Part shown: in pieces, positions 1-8,652 of the stretch | How positions within the stretch are numbered: position 1 is the first letter of the stretch | How the letters are laid out: the number at the start of each line of letters is the position of its first letter | Source: Acidimangrovimonas sediminis | Lineage (GTDB): Bacteria > Pseudomonadota > Alphaproteobacteria > Rhodobacterales > Rhodobacteraceae | Length of the DNA: 64,000 nt | Direction of reading: 5' to 3' | NCBI RefSeq assembly: GCF_002871005.1 | Contig: NZ_PHSN01000001.1 | Coordinates: forward strand, 62,001 to 126,000 | The notes under the pieces: model-generated | What the model was told of the DNA's origin: nothing | Databases searched by the model: none | What the model saw: only the letters and a program-made list of their open reading frames with translations | Translations under genes and position numbers: made by a program

Positions 1-1344
1 CTTGGTCGTGGCCTTGATCGCGTCGAGGGTGCTGGCTCCCCCGCCGATCGCCGTCACGATGTCCTTCTTGCACACGCCGTTGCAGCCGCAGATCTCCGCG
101 TCATCCGGTAAGGCTGCAACGGCCGCCATAGGGTCCGCGGGGGCGCCTCCCTGAAAGCTGGGGCCGAAGATCAGCGTCTCGCGCATGTCCGAGACGTCGG
201 TGCCGTCCTTCATCAGCCCGTAGAACCAGTTGCCGTCGGCGGTGTCGCCATACATCACCGCGCCGATGATGCGGTCGTCCCTGAGCACGAGGCGCTTGTA
301 GATGCCGCGGCCCGGGTCGCGGAAGACGATGTCCTCGCGGCCCTCGCCCTCGGCGAAGTCGCCGGCCGAGAAGAGATCGCAGCCCGTCACCTTGAGCTTG
401 GTGGACACCTCGCGCGGCCGGAACGCGGCCGGCGCGCCCGCAAGCGTCGCCGCCGCCACCTTGGCCTGATCGTAGAGCGGGGCGACGAGGCCGAAGAGCT
501 GGCCGTCGAACTCCACGCATTCGCCAAGGCCCAGGATGTCGGGATCCGAGGTGCGCATCTGCGCGTCGACGACGATGCCGCGGCCGGTCTCGACCCCCGC
601 CACCTTGCCGAGGGCCGAGGCCGGGCGGATGCCCACCGCCATCACCAGGATGTCGCAGGGTAGTTCGGTGCCGTCGTCCAGCATCAGCGCGCGGACCTTT
701 CCGTCCCGGCCCAGGATCTCCTTCGAATTCGCCGAACAGATCACGTCGATTCCGCGATCCCCCAGCGCGCGGCGCAGAAGGTAGCCCGCGGCCTCGTCCA
801 GCTGGCGTTCCATCAGATGGCCCATCAGGTGGACCACCGTCACCTCCATCCCGCGCAGGCGTAGGCCCGCGGCGGCCTCAAGTCCCAGAAGCCCGCCGCC
901 GATCACCACGGCGCGGCGACCGGGGCCCGCGGCCTCGATCATGCGGTTGGTGTCCTCGAGGTCGCGGTAGGCGACCACGCCGTCGAGGTCATGACCCGGT
1001 AGCGGCACGATGAAGGGGGTGGAACCGGTGGCGATGACCAGCTTGTCATAGGGCACGTCGCCGTTCTCGCCGCGCACCACCCTGGCGTCGCGGTCGATGC
1101 CGGTGACCCGCTCGCCAAAGCGGCAGTGCACGCCGTGGCTTTCGTACCAGGCCTCGTCATGGGTGACGATCTCGGCATAGCTCTTCTCGCCCGAGAGCAC
1201 GGGCGAGAGCATGATGCGGTTGTAGTTTCCGCGCGGTTCCGCGTTGAACAGGGTGACCTCGTAGCTGTCCGGCACGGTCTCGAACAGGTGTTCGAGCATC
1301 CGACCCGAGGCCATCCCGGCCCCGATCACGACCAGTTTCTGCAT
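1..1344 (-). CDS. nirB: Assimilatory nitrite reductase large subunit NirB (3' end outside window)
   Basis: NirB reduces nitrite to ammonium with NAD(P)H in the cytoplasm. Only the N-terminal part, about 448 codons, is inside the window. It begins MQKLVVIGAGMASGR, an FAD-binding Rossmann motif of the pyridine nucleotide-disulfide oxidoreductase domain. Near residue 415 it has the cysteine cluster ICGCNGVCKKD typical of the BFD-like [2Fe-2S] domain that follows the flavin domain in NirB. The sirohaem and 4Fe-4S part must lie beyond position 1. Two tandem ATGs (1347 and 1344) are possible; I chose 1344 because its spacing from AAGGAGG is better. It is the last visible gene of the nrtA-nrtB-nrtCD-GAF-nirB run, 10 bases after the GAF gene. 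Confidence 0.93.
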   Translation of the reverse strand, partial: MQKLVVIGAGMASGRMLEHLFETVPDSYEVTLFNAEPRGNYNRIMLSPVLSGEKSYAEIVTHDEAWYESHGVHCRFGERVTGIDRDARVVRGENGDVPYDKLVIATGSTPFIVPLPGHDLDGVVAYRDLEDTNRMIEAAGPGRRAVVIGGGLLGLEAAAGLRLRGMEVTVVHLMGHLMERQLDEAAGYLLRRALGDRGIDVICSANSKEILGRDGKVRALMLDDGTELPCDILVMAVGIRPASALGKVAGVETGRGIVVDAQMRTSDPDILGLGECVEFDGQLFGLVAPLYDQAKVAAATLAGAPAAFRPREVSTKLKVTGCDLFSAGDFAEGEGREDIVFRDPGRGIYKRLVLRDDRIIGAVMYGDTADGNWFYGLMKDGTDVSDMRETLIFGPSFQGGAPADPMAAVAALPDDAEICGCNGVCKKDIVTAIGGGASTLDAIKATTK

Positions 1345-1354
1345 CATACCCTCC

Positions 1355-2320
1355 TTACACGTACCAGGCGACGACATGGGCAACCTCGCCGCCGCGGTGG
1401 ATCGGAAGGGCCACCATCGAGGCGTAGCCCGCCGCGACGGACGCCGCGCCCGACAGCACCTGCGGCAGGCCCGACCCCAGCGCCTGGCCCACCGGCCCTT
1501 CCCAGACCGCGGCGCGGCGCGGGGTATCCTCGTTCCACAGCGGGCCTTCGCGTTCGCAGATGCCGTCGATCAGCACCGCGCCGCCGCCCTTGCAACCGCC
1601 GCCCTTGCCGCCACGGGCCTTGCCGACCCGCGCCTCGCGCGCGTCCCAGATCTCGAACCGCCGCGCGATGGGCGTGCCGCGCGCCGACAGCAGCGTGGCG
1701 ACATAGGTCTCGCCCCCCGGCACCGGGACCGGCAGGCCAAGGCCGGTGGTAAGTCCCGCGCGCCCCGCGCTTTCGGCCCGGATGAAGCGGTAGCCCGACC
1801 CGAGATCGCGCATCAGGATCGGGGTCTGCGCCGCCCACACGCCCCCCGGCAGCCCTTGGCCGCGTGGGAAGTGGGTGTGCTGGCTGACCCATTCGAAATG
1901 CTTCGCCGCGCCGTAATAGCCGTCTTCAAGCAGCAGCAGGCCGTCGCGTTCCTTCCACACCTCGATCGCGCCGGTCGTGGTGTCGTCGTCGCCGCACAGC
2001 ACCACGAGGACCGCGGTCAGCTCATCCCCGTCGAACACCGGCAGCGCCACGGCAGAGGTCAGGCCCGCCTCGCGCGCCGCCTCGATGCGCTTGAAATACG
2101 ACCCGTCGAAGCCCTTGAGGACCACGGGCCGGGCCTCGGCCCAGGCCTTGCCGGGCAGCCCCTCGCCGGGGCCGAAGCTCTCAACGACCGAGGCGACCTC
2201 GAAGGCCGAGCGCCCGCCGTAGTCGCCCGTGGCATGGATCAGGCGCCCGTCCTTCGGCACCCAGACCTCGGTGACGCCGACGAAGGCGCGTTGCGTGGTT
2301 TCAATGACGTCGCCCATCAT
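1355..2320 (-). CDS. Tandem GAF-domain protein in the nitrate assimilation operon
   Basis: A protein of 321 residues with no signal peptide and no obvious output domain. It looks like two GAF-type sensory modules: residues about 5-130, containing GLPGKAW and a hydrophobic ALPVFDGDEL strand, and about 135-320, containing GLPGGVW and MVALPIHRGG. A glycine-lysine-rich stretch with one cysteine (GKGGGCKGGG) sits near residue 240. The start overlaps the nrtCD stop (ATGATG over TGA), so translation is probably coupled, and nirB follows after a few bases. The role is unknown. The position suggests a small-molecule sensor or a helper for nitrate/nitrite handling; that is inference from context only. 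Confidence 0.8.
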   Translation of the reverse strand: MMGDVIETTQRAFVGVTEVWVPKDGRLIHATGDYGGRSAFEVASVVESFGPGEGLPGKAWAEARPVVLKGFDGSYFKRIEAAREAGLTSAVALPVFDGDELTAVLVVLCGDDDTTTGAIEVWKERDGLLLLEDGYYGAAKHFEWVSQHTHFPRGQGLPGGVWAAQTPILMRDLGSGYRFIRAESAGRAGLTTGLGLPVPVPGGETYVATLLSARGTPIARRFEIWDAREARVGKARGGKGGGCKGGGAVLIDGICEREGPLWNEDTPRRAAVWEGPVGQALGSGLPQVLSGAASVAAGYASMVALPIHRGGEVAHVVAWYV

Positions 2321-4002
2321 GCGGCCTCCGATCTGGCTTTGGGTTTGTCGGACTTCGCGGGCTTGTGGCCCTGTTCGTATTCCTCGAGGAAGGTCAGCAC
2401 CTGCTCGCGGTAGAGGTAGTAATCGGGGTGCTCCAGCAGCGCCTTGCGCGACCGCGGGCGGGGCAGGTCGACCTCCATCACCTTGCCGATCGTGGCGTTC
2501 GGGCCGTTGGTCATCATCACCACGCGGTCGGCCAGCAGGATCGCCTCGTCCACGTCATGGGTGACGCAGACCGCGGTGACCTTGGTGCGCGACCACACCT
2601 CCATCAGCACTTCCTGCAACTCCCAGCGGGTCAGGCTGTCGAGCATGCCGAAGGGCTCATCCAGCAGCAGGAGCTTGGGCGACAGCGCGAAGGCCCGCGC
2701 GATGCCCACCCGCTGCTGCATGCCGTTCGACAGCTCCGACGCCTGCCGGTCCATCGCGTCGCCCAGGCCCACGCGCTCGAGATAGTATTCCACCACCTCC
2801 TGACGCTCGGCCCGGCTGGCCTTGGGATAGACCCGGTCGACACCGACCGAGACGTTCTCCTTCGCCGTCAGCCACGGAAAGAGCGAGGGCGACTGAAACA
2901 CCACCGCGCGCTCCGGGTCCGCCCCCTCGACCGCGTAACCGTCAAGCTTGATCACGCCCTTGGAGATGGAGTTCAGCCCGGCGGTCATGGTCAGCACGGT
3001 CGACTTGCCGCAGCCCGAGTGCCCGATGAGCGAGATGAACTCGCCCTTGTTGACCTTCAGGTCGAAGCCCTCGACCACGGTCAGCGGCCCCTTGGGCGTG
3101 GGGTAGATCTTGTGCAGCTGCGAATAGTCCAGATAGCGGCTTTCGATCGGGCTCTGCGTCGCATCCGCCACCGCGCGGGGCAGGGCATGGATCGGCTGGA
3201 TGTTCGGCAGGTGGTGGGTTTCCTCCACCTTCGCCGCGACGCCCACATCCATCAGGTAGCGCGTCACCTTCGCGCGCAGTGCCTTGAACGCCTCGTCATG
3301 GTTCATCGCCGATCGGTCGCGCGGGCGGGGCAGCGTCACCTTGAACTGGTCGCCCAGCGTCCCGTCGGGGTTCAGCGCGACGATGCGGTCGGCGACAAGG
3401 ATCGCCTCGTCCACGTCATTGGTGATCAGCACCACGGTGCGCCGGTCGCCTTCCCAGATCCGCACGATCTCGTCTTGCAGGTTGGCGCGGGTCAGCGCGT
3501 CCAGCGCGCTCAGCGGCTCGTCCAGCAGCAGCACCTCGGGCTCCATCGCCAGCGCGCGGGCAATGCCCACCCGCTGCCGCATCCCGCCCGAAAGCTCGGC
3601 CGGGCGGCGGCCGGTGGCGTGCGACAGGCCCACCATGTCGATGTATTTCTGCGCGAGCTTCGCGCGCTCAGCCTTCGGCTTGCCCTTGTGCACGGCATCG
3701 ACGGCAAGGCCCACGTTGCCCTGCACGGTCAGCCACGGCATCAGCGAATAGGACTGGAACACCAGCCCGCGCTCCGGCCCCGGCCCCTCGATCGGCGCGC
3801 CCTTGAAGGATGCCTTGCCGGTGTCGGGCAGATGCAGCCCGGCGAGCAGGTTGATCAGCGTCGACTTGCCGGTGCCCGAGAAGCCGAGGATCGCCAGGAA
3901 CTCGCCTTCCTCGACGGCGAGAGAGATGTCTTTCAGAACCTCTTCGCGGCTTTCGCCTTCGCCGAAGCCCTTGGATGCGTTGGTCAGTTCAAGAATGGCC
4001 AT
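2317..4002 (-). CDS. nrtD: Nitrate/nitrite ABC transporter, fused double ATPase (NrtC/NrtD type)
   Basis: A 561-residue protein with two complete ABC ATPase domains in one chain. It energises nitrate or nitrite uptake with NrtB and NrtA. Domain 1 has Walker A GFSGTGKST (40-48), signature LSGGMRQ (137-143) and Walker B LLLDEP. Domain 2 has Walker A GHSGCGKST (327-335), signature LSNGMQQ (424-430) and LLLLDEP. Domain 2 has the expected H-loop histidine (VTHDVDEA, H482), but domain 1 has ITNDVDEA with asparagine at 195. Cyanobacterial NrtC instead fuses one ATPase to a binding domain, so this is a different fusion. It lies six bases after nrtB and overlaps the GAF gene. Confidence 0.92.
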   Translation of the reverse strand: MAILELTNASKGFGEGESREEVLKDISLAVEEGEFLAILGFSGTGKSTLINLLAGLHLPDTGKASFKGAPIEGPGPERGLVFQSYSLMPWLTVQGNVGLAVDAVHKGKPKAERAKLAQKYIDMVGLSHATGRRPAELSGGMRQRVGIARALAMEPEVLLLDEPLSALDALTRANLQDEIVRIWEGDRRTVVLITNDVDEAILVADRIVALNPDGTLGDQFKVTLPRPRDRSAMNHDEAFKALRAKVTRYLMDVGVAAKVEETHHLPNIQPIHALPRAVADATQSPIESRYLDYSQLHKIYPTPKGPLTVVEGFDLKVNKGEFISLIGHSGCGKSTVLTMTAGLNSISKGVIKLDGYAVEGADPERAVVFQSPSLFPWLTAKENVSVGVDRVYPKASRAERQEVVEYYLERVGLGDAMDRQASELSNGMQQRVGIARAFALSPKLLLLDEPFGMLDSLTRWELQEVLMEVWSRTKVTAVCVTHDVDEAILLADRVVMMTNGPNATIGKVMEVDLPRPRSRKALLEHPDYYLYREQVLTFLEEYEQGHKPAKSDKPKARSEAA

Positions 4003-4008
4003 GGCGCG

Positions 4009-5091
4009 TCACCGGTTCGCGGAGAAGGTGAAGAGCGACTGGATCGTGAACATGATCCGGTCGAGGATGAAGCCGATGATCCCGATGGTGATCACCGCCA
4101 CCATGATCTTGGCCAGCGACTGCGAAGATCCGTTCTGGAACTCGTCCCAGACGAATTTGCCAAGGCCTGGGTTCTGCGCCAGCATCTCGGCCGCGATCAG
4201 CACCATCCAGCCCACGCCGAGGCTGAGCCGCAGGCCGGTGAAGATCAGCGGCAGGGCCGAGGGCAGCACCAGCTTGGTGATCTTGGTCCAGGTGCCCATC
4301 TTCAAGACCTTCGAGACGTTGACCAGATCCTTGTCGATCGAGGCCACGCCAAGCGCGGTGTTGATGATCGTGGGCCAGATCGAACACAGCGTCACAGTGA
4401 TCGCCGAGACGAGGAACGACTTGGAGAACATCCCGTCGTTGGTGGCATAGACGGCCGAGACGACCATGGTGACGATCGGCAGCCATGCCAGCGGCGAGAC
4501 CGGCTTGAAGATCTGGATCAGCGGGTTCATCGCGGCGTTCGCGGTCTTCGACAGGCCCGCCACGATGCCCAGCGGGATCGCCACGATGGAGCCGACGAGG
4601 AAGCCGAAGAACACGGTTTTGATCGAGGTCCAGATCTGGTCGTAGTAGGTCGGCGCGCCGGTGTAGGGCAGGTGTTTCACCCAATCAGGGTGGCCCTGCG
4701 CGATCAGCTTTTGGTTGCGCTTTTCCTGCCGGGCGTAGAACGCCTTGGCGTCCTGCGCCTGGGCCGCGGCGTCGGCATTCAGGGCCACCGCCTGATGCCA
4801 GACGGCCGCCGGACCGGGCACGGTGCCGAGCGACGTCTTGACCGTCGGCGCGAGCGCAGCCCAGGCCGCGATGAACAGGGCGATGGCCAGAAGCGGCACG
4901 CCCAGCTGGCGCCAGATCTCGCCCATCTGGGCCTTGGGGTCGTCGCCGGCCGCGGCGCGTAGAACGGGCGTCGCCCAGCCGAGGCCGAGGACACGCAGGA
5001 AGCCGTCGGCCTTGTTGATGCGGGTGAACATTCGTTCGCGGCGCGCGGCGCGGGCGCTGGACTTGAGGGTGTCGGGGTCGACGACGGTCAT
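4009..5091 (-). CDS. nrtB: Nitrate/nitrite ABC transporter permease NrtB
   Basis: A 360-residue inner-membrane permease of the nitrate/taurine/sulfonate class. After a basic N-terminal region (1-60) comes a transmembrane segment near residue 65 (PLLAIALFIAAWAAL). A polar, probably periplasmic loop with charged repeats (AAAQAQDAKAF...) follows, and then the binding-protein-dependent transport core. The EAA-like coupling loop is visible around NVSKVLKMGTWTKITKLVLPSALP. The last segment (IGIIGFILDRIMFTIQ) matches the family end. It partners with the fused ATPase downstream and NrtA upstream. The extended N-terminal region and loop are typical of NrtB homologues in nitrate operons rather than of sulfonate permeases. 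Confidence 0.92.
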   Translation of the reverse strand: MTVVDPDTLKSSARAARRERMFTRINKADGFLRVLGLGWATPVLRAAAGDDPKAQMGEIWRQLGVPLLAIALFIAAWAALAPTVKTSLGTVPGPAAVWHQAVALNADAAAQAQDAKAFYARQEKRNQKLIAQGHPDWVKHLPYTGAPTYYDQIWTSIKTVFFGFLVGSIVAIPLGIVAGLSKTANAAMNPLIQIFKPVSPLAWLPIVTMVVSAVYATNDGMFSKSFLVSAITVTLCSIWPTIINTALGVASIDKDLVNVSKVLKMGTWTKITKLVLPSALPLIFTGLRLSLGVGWMVLIAAEMLAQNPGLGKFVWDEFQNGSSQSLAKIMVAVITIGIIGFILDRIMFTIQSLFTFSANR

Positions 5092-5208
5092 GGCTGTCTC
5101 CGATCTCTGGTGGACGGCGGGCGCCCGCGGCCAGACGCGCTTCGGTCTCGGTCTGCCGATACGGAAGGCTCTGGTCGGTTTCGAAACTGGCTTGGTCGGG
5201 GCGGGGAA

Positions 5209-5240
5209 GGGGGCGGGCGGCGCATTCCGCCCGGGCCCCC
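5209..5240 (-). other. GC-rich stem-loop between nrtA and nrtB
   Basis: An inverted repeat GGGCGG (5215-5220) / CCGCCC (5227-5232) with a six-base loop, extended by GGGGG (5209-5213) / CCCCC (5236-5240). It starts just past the nrtA stop codon. There is no U-tract, so a processing or stabilising stem-loop is more likely than a terminator. Confidence 0.5.
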
Positions 5241-5248
5241 GGATCGCG

Positions 5249-6628
5249 TCAGTTGTTCGCGATCTGGCCGTTGGCGACGGTCTGCTTGTCCTTCAGCCCG
5301 ATCTTGAAGCTGTCGATGTAGGCGTTCGGCATGTGCCCGTCGTAGGACTTGTGGTCGATGAAGTCCGCGGTCGCCGGGCGGAACCCGTCGCTCTTCCACG
5401 GAAAGTCACTTTCCTTGGCCTCGCCGTCCTCGATCAGGCTTTTCGCTGCCTCGAGGTAGATCTCGGGCTTGTAGACCGACTTGGCGGTATCGACGTACCA
5501 GCTGTCGGGATGACCCTCGGCGATCTGGCCCCAGCGGCGCATCTGGGTCAGGTACCAGATCGCATCCGAATAGAACGGGTAGGTCGCGTCATGCCGGAAG
5601 AAGACGTTGAAGTCGGGCATCGCGCGCTTGTCGCCCTTCTCGTATTCGAAGGTGCCGGTCATCGAGTTGGCGATCACCTTGGCGTCTGCGCCGACATATT
5701 GCGGTTCGGACAGGATCTTGACCGCCTCGGCACGGTTCTTGCCGTTGTCCGCGTCCAGCCAGATCGCGGCGCGGATCAGCGCCTTGGTCAGGGCGATCGT
5801 GGTGTTGGGGTACTTCTTGGCGAAGGCGGCGGTAACGCCGAACACCTTCTCGGGGTTGTTCTTCCAGATCTCGTAGGAGGTCACGACCGGCACGCCGATG
5901 CCCTTGGCGACGGCGGCTTCGTTCCAGGGCTCCCCCACGCAATAGCCGTAGATCGTGCCGGCCTCGAGCGTGGCGGGCATCTGCGGCGGCGGGGTCACCG
6001 ACAGCAGGACCTGCGCGTCGATCGTGCCGCTGGAATCGCTGGGCGAATAGAACCCCGGGTCTATGCCCGCGGCGGCCAGCCAGTAGCGCAACTGATAGTT
6101 GTGCGACGAGACCGGGAAGACCATGCCCATGTTGAACGGCTTGCCCTCGGCGCGGTACTTGGCCACCACCGGTTTCAGCGCCTCGGCCGAGATCGGGTGT
6201 TCGGGCTTGCCGTCCGCGCCCATCTTGATGTTGGGCAGCATCTGCTTCCAGATCGTGTTCGACACGGTGATCGCGTTGCCGTTCAGATCCATCGAGAACG
6301 GCGTGACGATATGCGCCTTGGTGCCGTAGCCGATGGTCGCGGCCAGCGGTTGGCCGGCCAGCATATGGGCGCCGTCCAGTTCTCCCGAGATCACGCGGTC
6401 GAGCAGCACCTTCCAGTTGGCCTGCGCCTCAAGCGTGACGGAAAGTCCTTCATCTTCAAAGAAGTGCTTCTCTTTCGCGATGGCGAGGGGTGCCATGTCG
6501 GTCAGCTTGATGAAGCCGAGCTTCAGCTCCGGCTTCTCGACGTTCAGCATGTCGGCGAAGGCGGGGACGGCCATCAGGGTGCCTGCCACAATCGTGGCCA
6601 TCGTCGTTCTGGCGAGGGTCAGTTTCAT
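5249..6628 (-). CDS. nrtA: Periplasmic nitrate/nitrite-binding protein NrtA
   Basis: Substrate-binding protein of the CmpA/NrtA family that delivers nitrate or nitrite to NrtB. I start it at the ATG at 6628 ([19 protein letters not shown]), which gives 459 residues with a clean Sec signal peptide cleaved after about AFA (residue 25). An upstream ATG at 6676 would bury the signal and sit inside the leader terminator. Family features include [18 protein letters not shown], the VPPPPQMP-like stretch [13 protein letters not shown], and the [12 protein letters not shown] segment of the binding site. The first gene of the operon, it follows a leader with an intrinsic terminator, so expression probably needs antitermination by NasT. 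Confidence 0.93.
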   Translation of the reverse strand: MKLTLARTTMATIVAGTLMAVPAFADMLNVEKPELKLGFIKLTDMAPLAIAKEKHFFEDEGLSVTLEAQANWKVLLDRVISGELDGAHMLAGQPLAATIGYGTKAHIVTPFSMDLNGNAITVSNTIWKQMLPNIKMGADGKPEHPISAEALKPVVAKYRAEGKPFNMGMVFPVSSHNYQLRYWLAAAGIDPGFYSPSDSSGTIDAQVLLSVTPPPQMPATLEAGTIYGYCVGEPWNEAAVAKGIGVPVVTSYEIWKNNPEKVFGVTAAFAKKYPNTTIALTKALIRAAIWLDADNGKNRAEAVKILSEPQYVGADAKVIANSMTGTFEYEKGDKRAMPDFNVFFRHDATYPFYSDAIWYLTQMRRWGQIAEGHPDSWYVDTAKSVYKPEIYLEAAKSLIEDGEAKESDFPWKSDGFRPATADFIDHKSYDGHMPNAYIDSFKIGLKDKQTVANGQIANN

Positions 6629-6674
6629 TGTGTCCGAGTCCTGTCCGGGGCCCCGTGGCGGGGGCCGAAAATGC

Positions 6675-6724
6675 AAAAAGCCGCCAGACCATCACTGACC
6701 GAGTGTCAGTAAGGTCGAGCGGCT
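6675..6724 (-). terminator. Intrinsic attenuator terminator in the nrtA leader
   Basis: On the minus strand the arms are AGCCGC (6719-6724) and GCGGCT (6679-6684), continued by GACC/GGTC (6713-6716 with 6687-6690). An inner hairpin ACTGAC/GTCAGT (6694-6699 and 6705-6710) lies inside. The stem is followed directly by TTTTT (6675-6679). It ends about 46 bases upstream of the nrtA start, in the right place to abort transcription unless disrupted. Its 5' arm overlaps the second ANTAR-type hairpin. Confidence 0.85.
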
Positions 6725-6752
6725 GTGCTCAGCTACCCACAACTGTGAGGGT
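6717..6752 (-). promoter_or_regulatory. Two-hairpin ANTAR (NasT) target in the nrtA leader
   Basis: Read on the minus strand, hairpin P1 (6735-6752) is ACCC-T-C[ACAGTT]G-T-GGGT, and P2 (6717-6730) is GAGC[ACAGCC]GCTC, with a four-base linker. Both hexaloops have A at position 1 and G at position 4, the signature recognised by ANTAR antiterminators. P2 overlaps the terminator's 5' arm (6719-6724), so NasT-stabilised P2 and the terminator are mutually exclusive. P1 has a T-T mismatch and a competing CAC/GTG fold, so it is the weaker of the two. Confidence 0.75.
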
Positions 6753-6892
6753 GAAATCGGGAACCGGACGCCATTGCCCTGTTCTCCCGCTATGGGTGCA
6801 TAGCCCCCCGCGATCTGTCAACGTTCTCTTGCCGTGCGGGCCGCTGGAACGGGATCGGGCGGCGTCCGGGGAGTGGACTGCCCAAGATTGCG

Positions 6893-8071
6893 TCAGTTCG
6901 GATGCTTCGGGTCGAAAACGTAACCATCGAAGAAACGGTCGGGCAGCAGAATCAGCTTTCCCGATTCCGAGGCGGCGGGGGTCGGCGTGTCGATCCCGCC
7001 CTCGACCTTTTCGGCCGCGCCGGGCAGTTCGGCGCCGGTGTCGCGCAGGTTCTCGCGGTAGAGGTCGGTGCGGAACACGCGCCGTCCCGCGGCCATCGCC
7101 GCCGCCCGGTCGAGGCCAAGACGGGCCGCCAGCGCATGGCCGATCAGTGCCCCCTGCGAGCGCCAGGGATAGGCCGCGGCGCCCTCGTGGAACTCGATGT
7201 AACGCGGCACCTGGCGGATCTCACCGCGCGACGAGATCACCAGTCGGCCGGAGAGCGAGCGTTCGATCATCTCGGCCGGGATGTCGAGGTAGTCGCTGCG
7301 CGAGAGGATCTCGGACACCGTGTCGTGGTTCGCCCGCTGCGCGGTCCAGCGCGCGGCGCGCCACACCGCGCGCATCAGGCGGCGGGTCAGGTCCGGCTCC
7401 GCCTTGGCCCAGTCGTGGCGCACGGCCAGCACCTTCTCGGGCGCGAAGGCCCGGATCGCGGTGCCCGGCAGCAGAAGTTCACCCACCCCCGTCTCCACCG
7501 CGATCGACCCCCAGGGCGCGCCCACGCAGAAGGCGTCGATCTCGCCCGCGGCCATCGCCTGTTCCATCATCGGCGGCGGCACGGTGACGACATCGAGGCC
7601 CTGCGGCACCGGAAGACCAAGCGCGCCCAGCCAGTGGTAGAGCAGTTCGGCATGCATCGAGAACGGGAACGGCACACCGATGCGCGGCCGGTCCCCGGCG
7701 ACGGCGATCAGCGCGCGCCCGGCATCCGTCGCATCGGCGAAATCGAAGCCATGACCGGCGGCGCGCATCTTGTCGGCCAGCGCCCGCGAGACGCAGATCG
7801 CATCGCCATTGACCGACATGACCTGCAGCACGTCGATCCGCGCAGGCGCTCCGCCAAGGCCCATCTCCATCGCCACCGGTACCACCGACAGCATGTGCGC
7901 CGCCTCGATCTGCCCGTAGGCCAGCATGTCGCGCAGCGTCGCCCAGCTCGGCGCCTTCGCGAGGTCGAGCGCGAGGCCCTCTTCCTCGGCAAAGCCCACC
8001 TCGCGGGCCACGATCAGCGGCGCCGCGTCGACCAGGGGAATGAACCCGGCCCGGAGCGTATCGGCGCTCAT
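6893..8071 (-). CDS. nasS: Cytoplasmic nitrate sensor NasS
   Basis: A 392-residue CmpA/NrtA-family protein without a signal peptide (MSADTLRAGFIPLVDAAPL), hence cytoplasmic. It shares with NrtA the lobes marked by PPPMMEQAMAAGEIDAFCVGAPW and IGVPFPFSMHAELLYHWL. In known NasS/NasT systems, NasS binds and silences NasT until nitrate or nitrite releases it. The gene overlaps nasT by four bases (ATGA) and is transcribed with it. The 264-base gap to nrtA contains the regulated leader. The missing signal peptide and the coupling to nasT separate this assignment from a second transport binding protein. Confidence 0.93.
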   Translation of the reverse strand: MSADTLRAGFIPLVDAAPLIVAREVGFAEEEGLALDLAKAPSWATLRDMLAYGQIEAAHMLSVVPVAMEMGLGGAPARIDVLQVMSVNGDAICVSRALADKMRAAGHGFDFADATDAGRALIAVAGDRPRIGVPFPFSMHAELLYHWLGALGLPVPQGLDVVTVPPPMMEQAMAAGEIDAFCVGAPWGSIAVETGVGELLLPGTAIRAFAPEKVLAVRHDWAKAEPDLTRRLMRAVWRAARWTAQRANHDTVSEILSRSDYLDIPAEMIERSLSGRLVISSRGEIRQVPRYIEFHEGAAAYPWRSQGALIGHALAARLGLDRAAAMAAGRRVFRTDLYRENLRDTGAELPGAAEKVEGGIDTPTPAASESGKLILLPDRFFDGYVFDPKHPN

Positions 8072-8652
8072 GCAAGCAGCCCCGCGGCGGTGACCAGCGC
8101 CTCCGCGACATCGGACACCTTGCGGCCCTGATCCATCGCGGCCTTGCGCAGAAGGGCGTAGGCGGCATCCTCGTCGATGCCGCGGGCCTTCATCAGAAGG
8201 CCCTTCGCGCGGTCGATCACCTTGCGTTCCTCAAGCGCGCGCTTGGTGGTCTCAAGTTCCACCCGCATGCGCTGGAACAGGTGGAAGCGGGCGATCGCGG
8301 CGTCGAGGATCGGCTTGATCCGGTCGTGGCGCAGTCCGTCGACGACATAGGCAGACACCCCCGCCTCGATCGCCGCCTTGGTCAGCCCGTCGTCCGAGCG
8401 GTCGACGAACATCGCGACCGGCCGCTCCAGCGGCCCCGAGGCCAGCGCCAGCTCCTCCAGCATGTCGCGCGAGGGGCTGGTGATGTCGACCAACACCACG
8501 TCCGGGTTGTGGCGCGAAATATGACGCGCGAGGCCGGTGACCTCGCCGATCACGGAGATGTCGAAATCGCCCGCGCCGCGCAGGCTGTCGACGATCAGCA
8601 GCGCCCGGTCACGATCGGTTTCGACGACGACGATGGACAGACGGCTGGGCAT
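8068..8652 (-). CDS. nasT: ANTAR-domain transcription antiterminator NasT
   Basis: A 194-residue response-regulator-like RNA-binding protein. Residues 1-125 form a receiver-like domain (LSIVVVETDRDRALLIVDSL; DVVLVDITSPS). Residues about 130-190 form the ANTAR three-helix domain with the characteristic KRALEERKVIDRAKGLLM and DEDAAYALLRKAAMDQGR segments. NasT binds paired hairpins in leader RNAs and prevents termination. The target here is most likely the nrtA leader downstream, where such hairpins are visible. It overlaps nasS by four bases. There is no strong Shine-Dalgarno sequence before the ATG. Confidence 0.94.
   Translation of the reverse strand: MPSRLSIVVVETDRDRALLIVDSLRGAGDFDISVIGEVTGLARHISRHNPDVVLVDITSPSRDMLEELALASGPLERPVAMFVDRSDDGLTKAAIEAGVSAYVVDGLRHDRIKPILDAAIARFHLFQRMRVELETTKRALEERKVIDRAKGLLMKARGIDEDAAYALLRKAAMDQGRKVSDVAEALVTAAGLLA

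Noticed and set aside
2365-4962. Very long plus-strand open frame antisense to nrtCD and nrtB
   Set aside because: It is rich in Arg, His, Gln and Asp with no domain, a mirror of codon bias in the GC-rich minus-strand genes.
4823-6712. Plus-strand open frame of over 600 codons antisense to nrtB and nrtA
   Set aside because: Low-complexity composition, no domain motif, and complete overlap with firmly identified genes.
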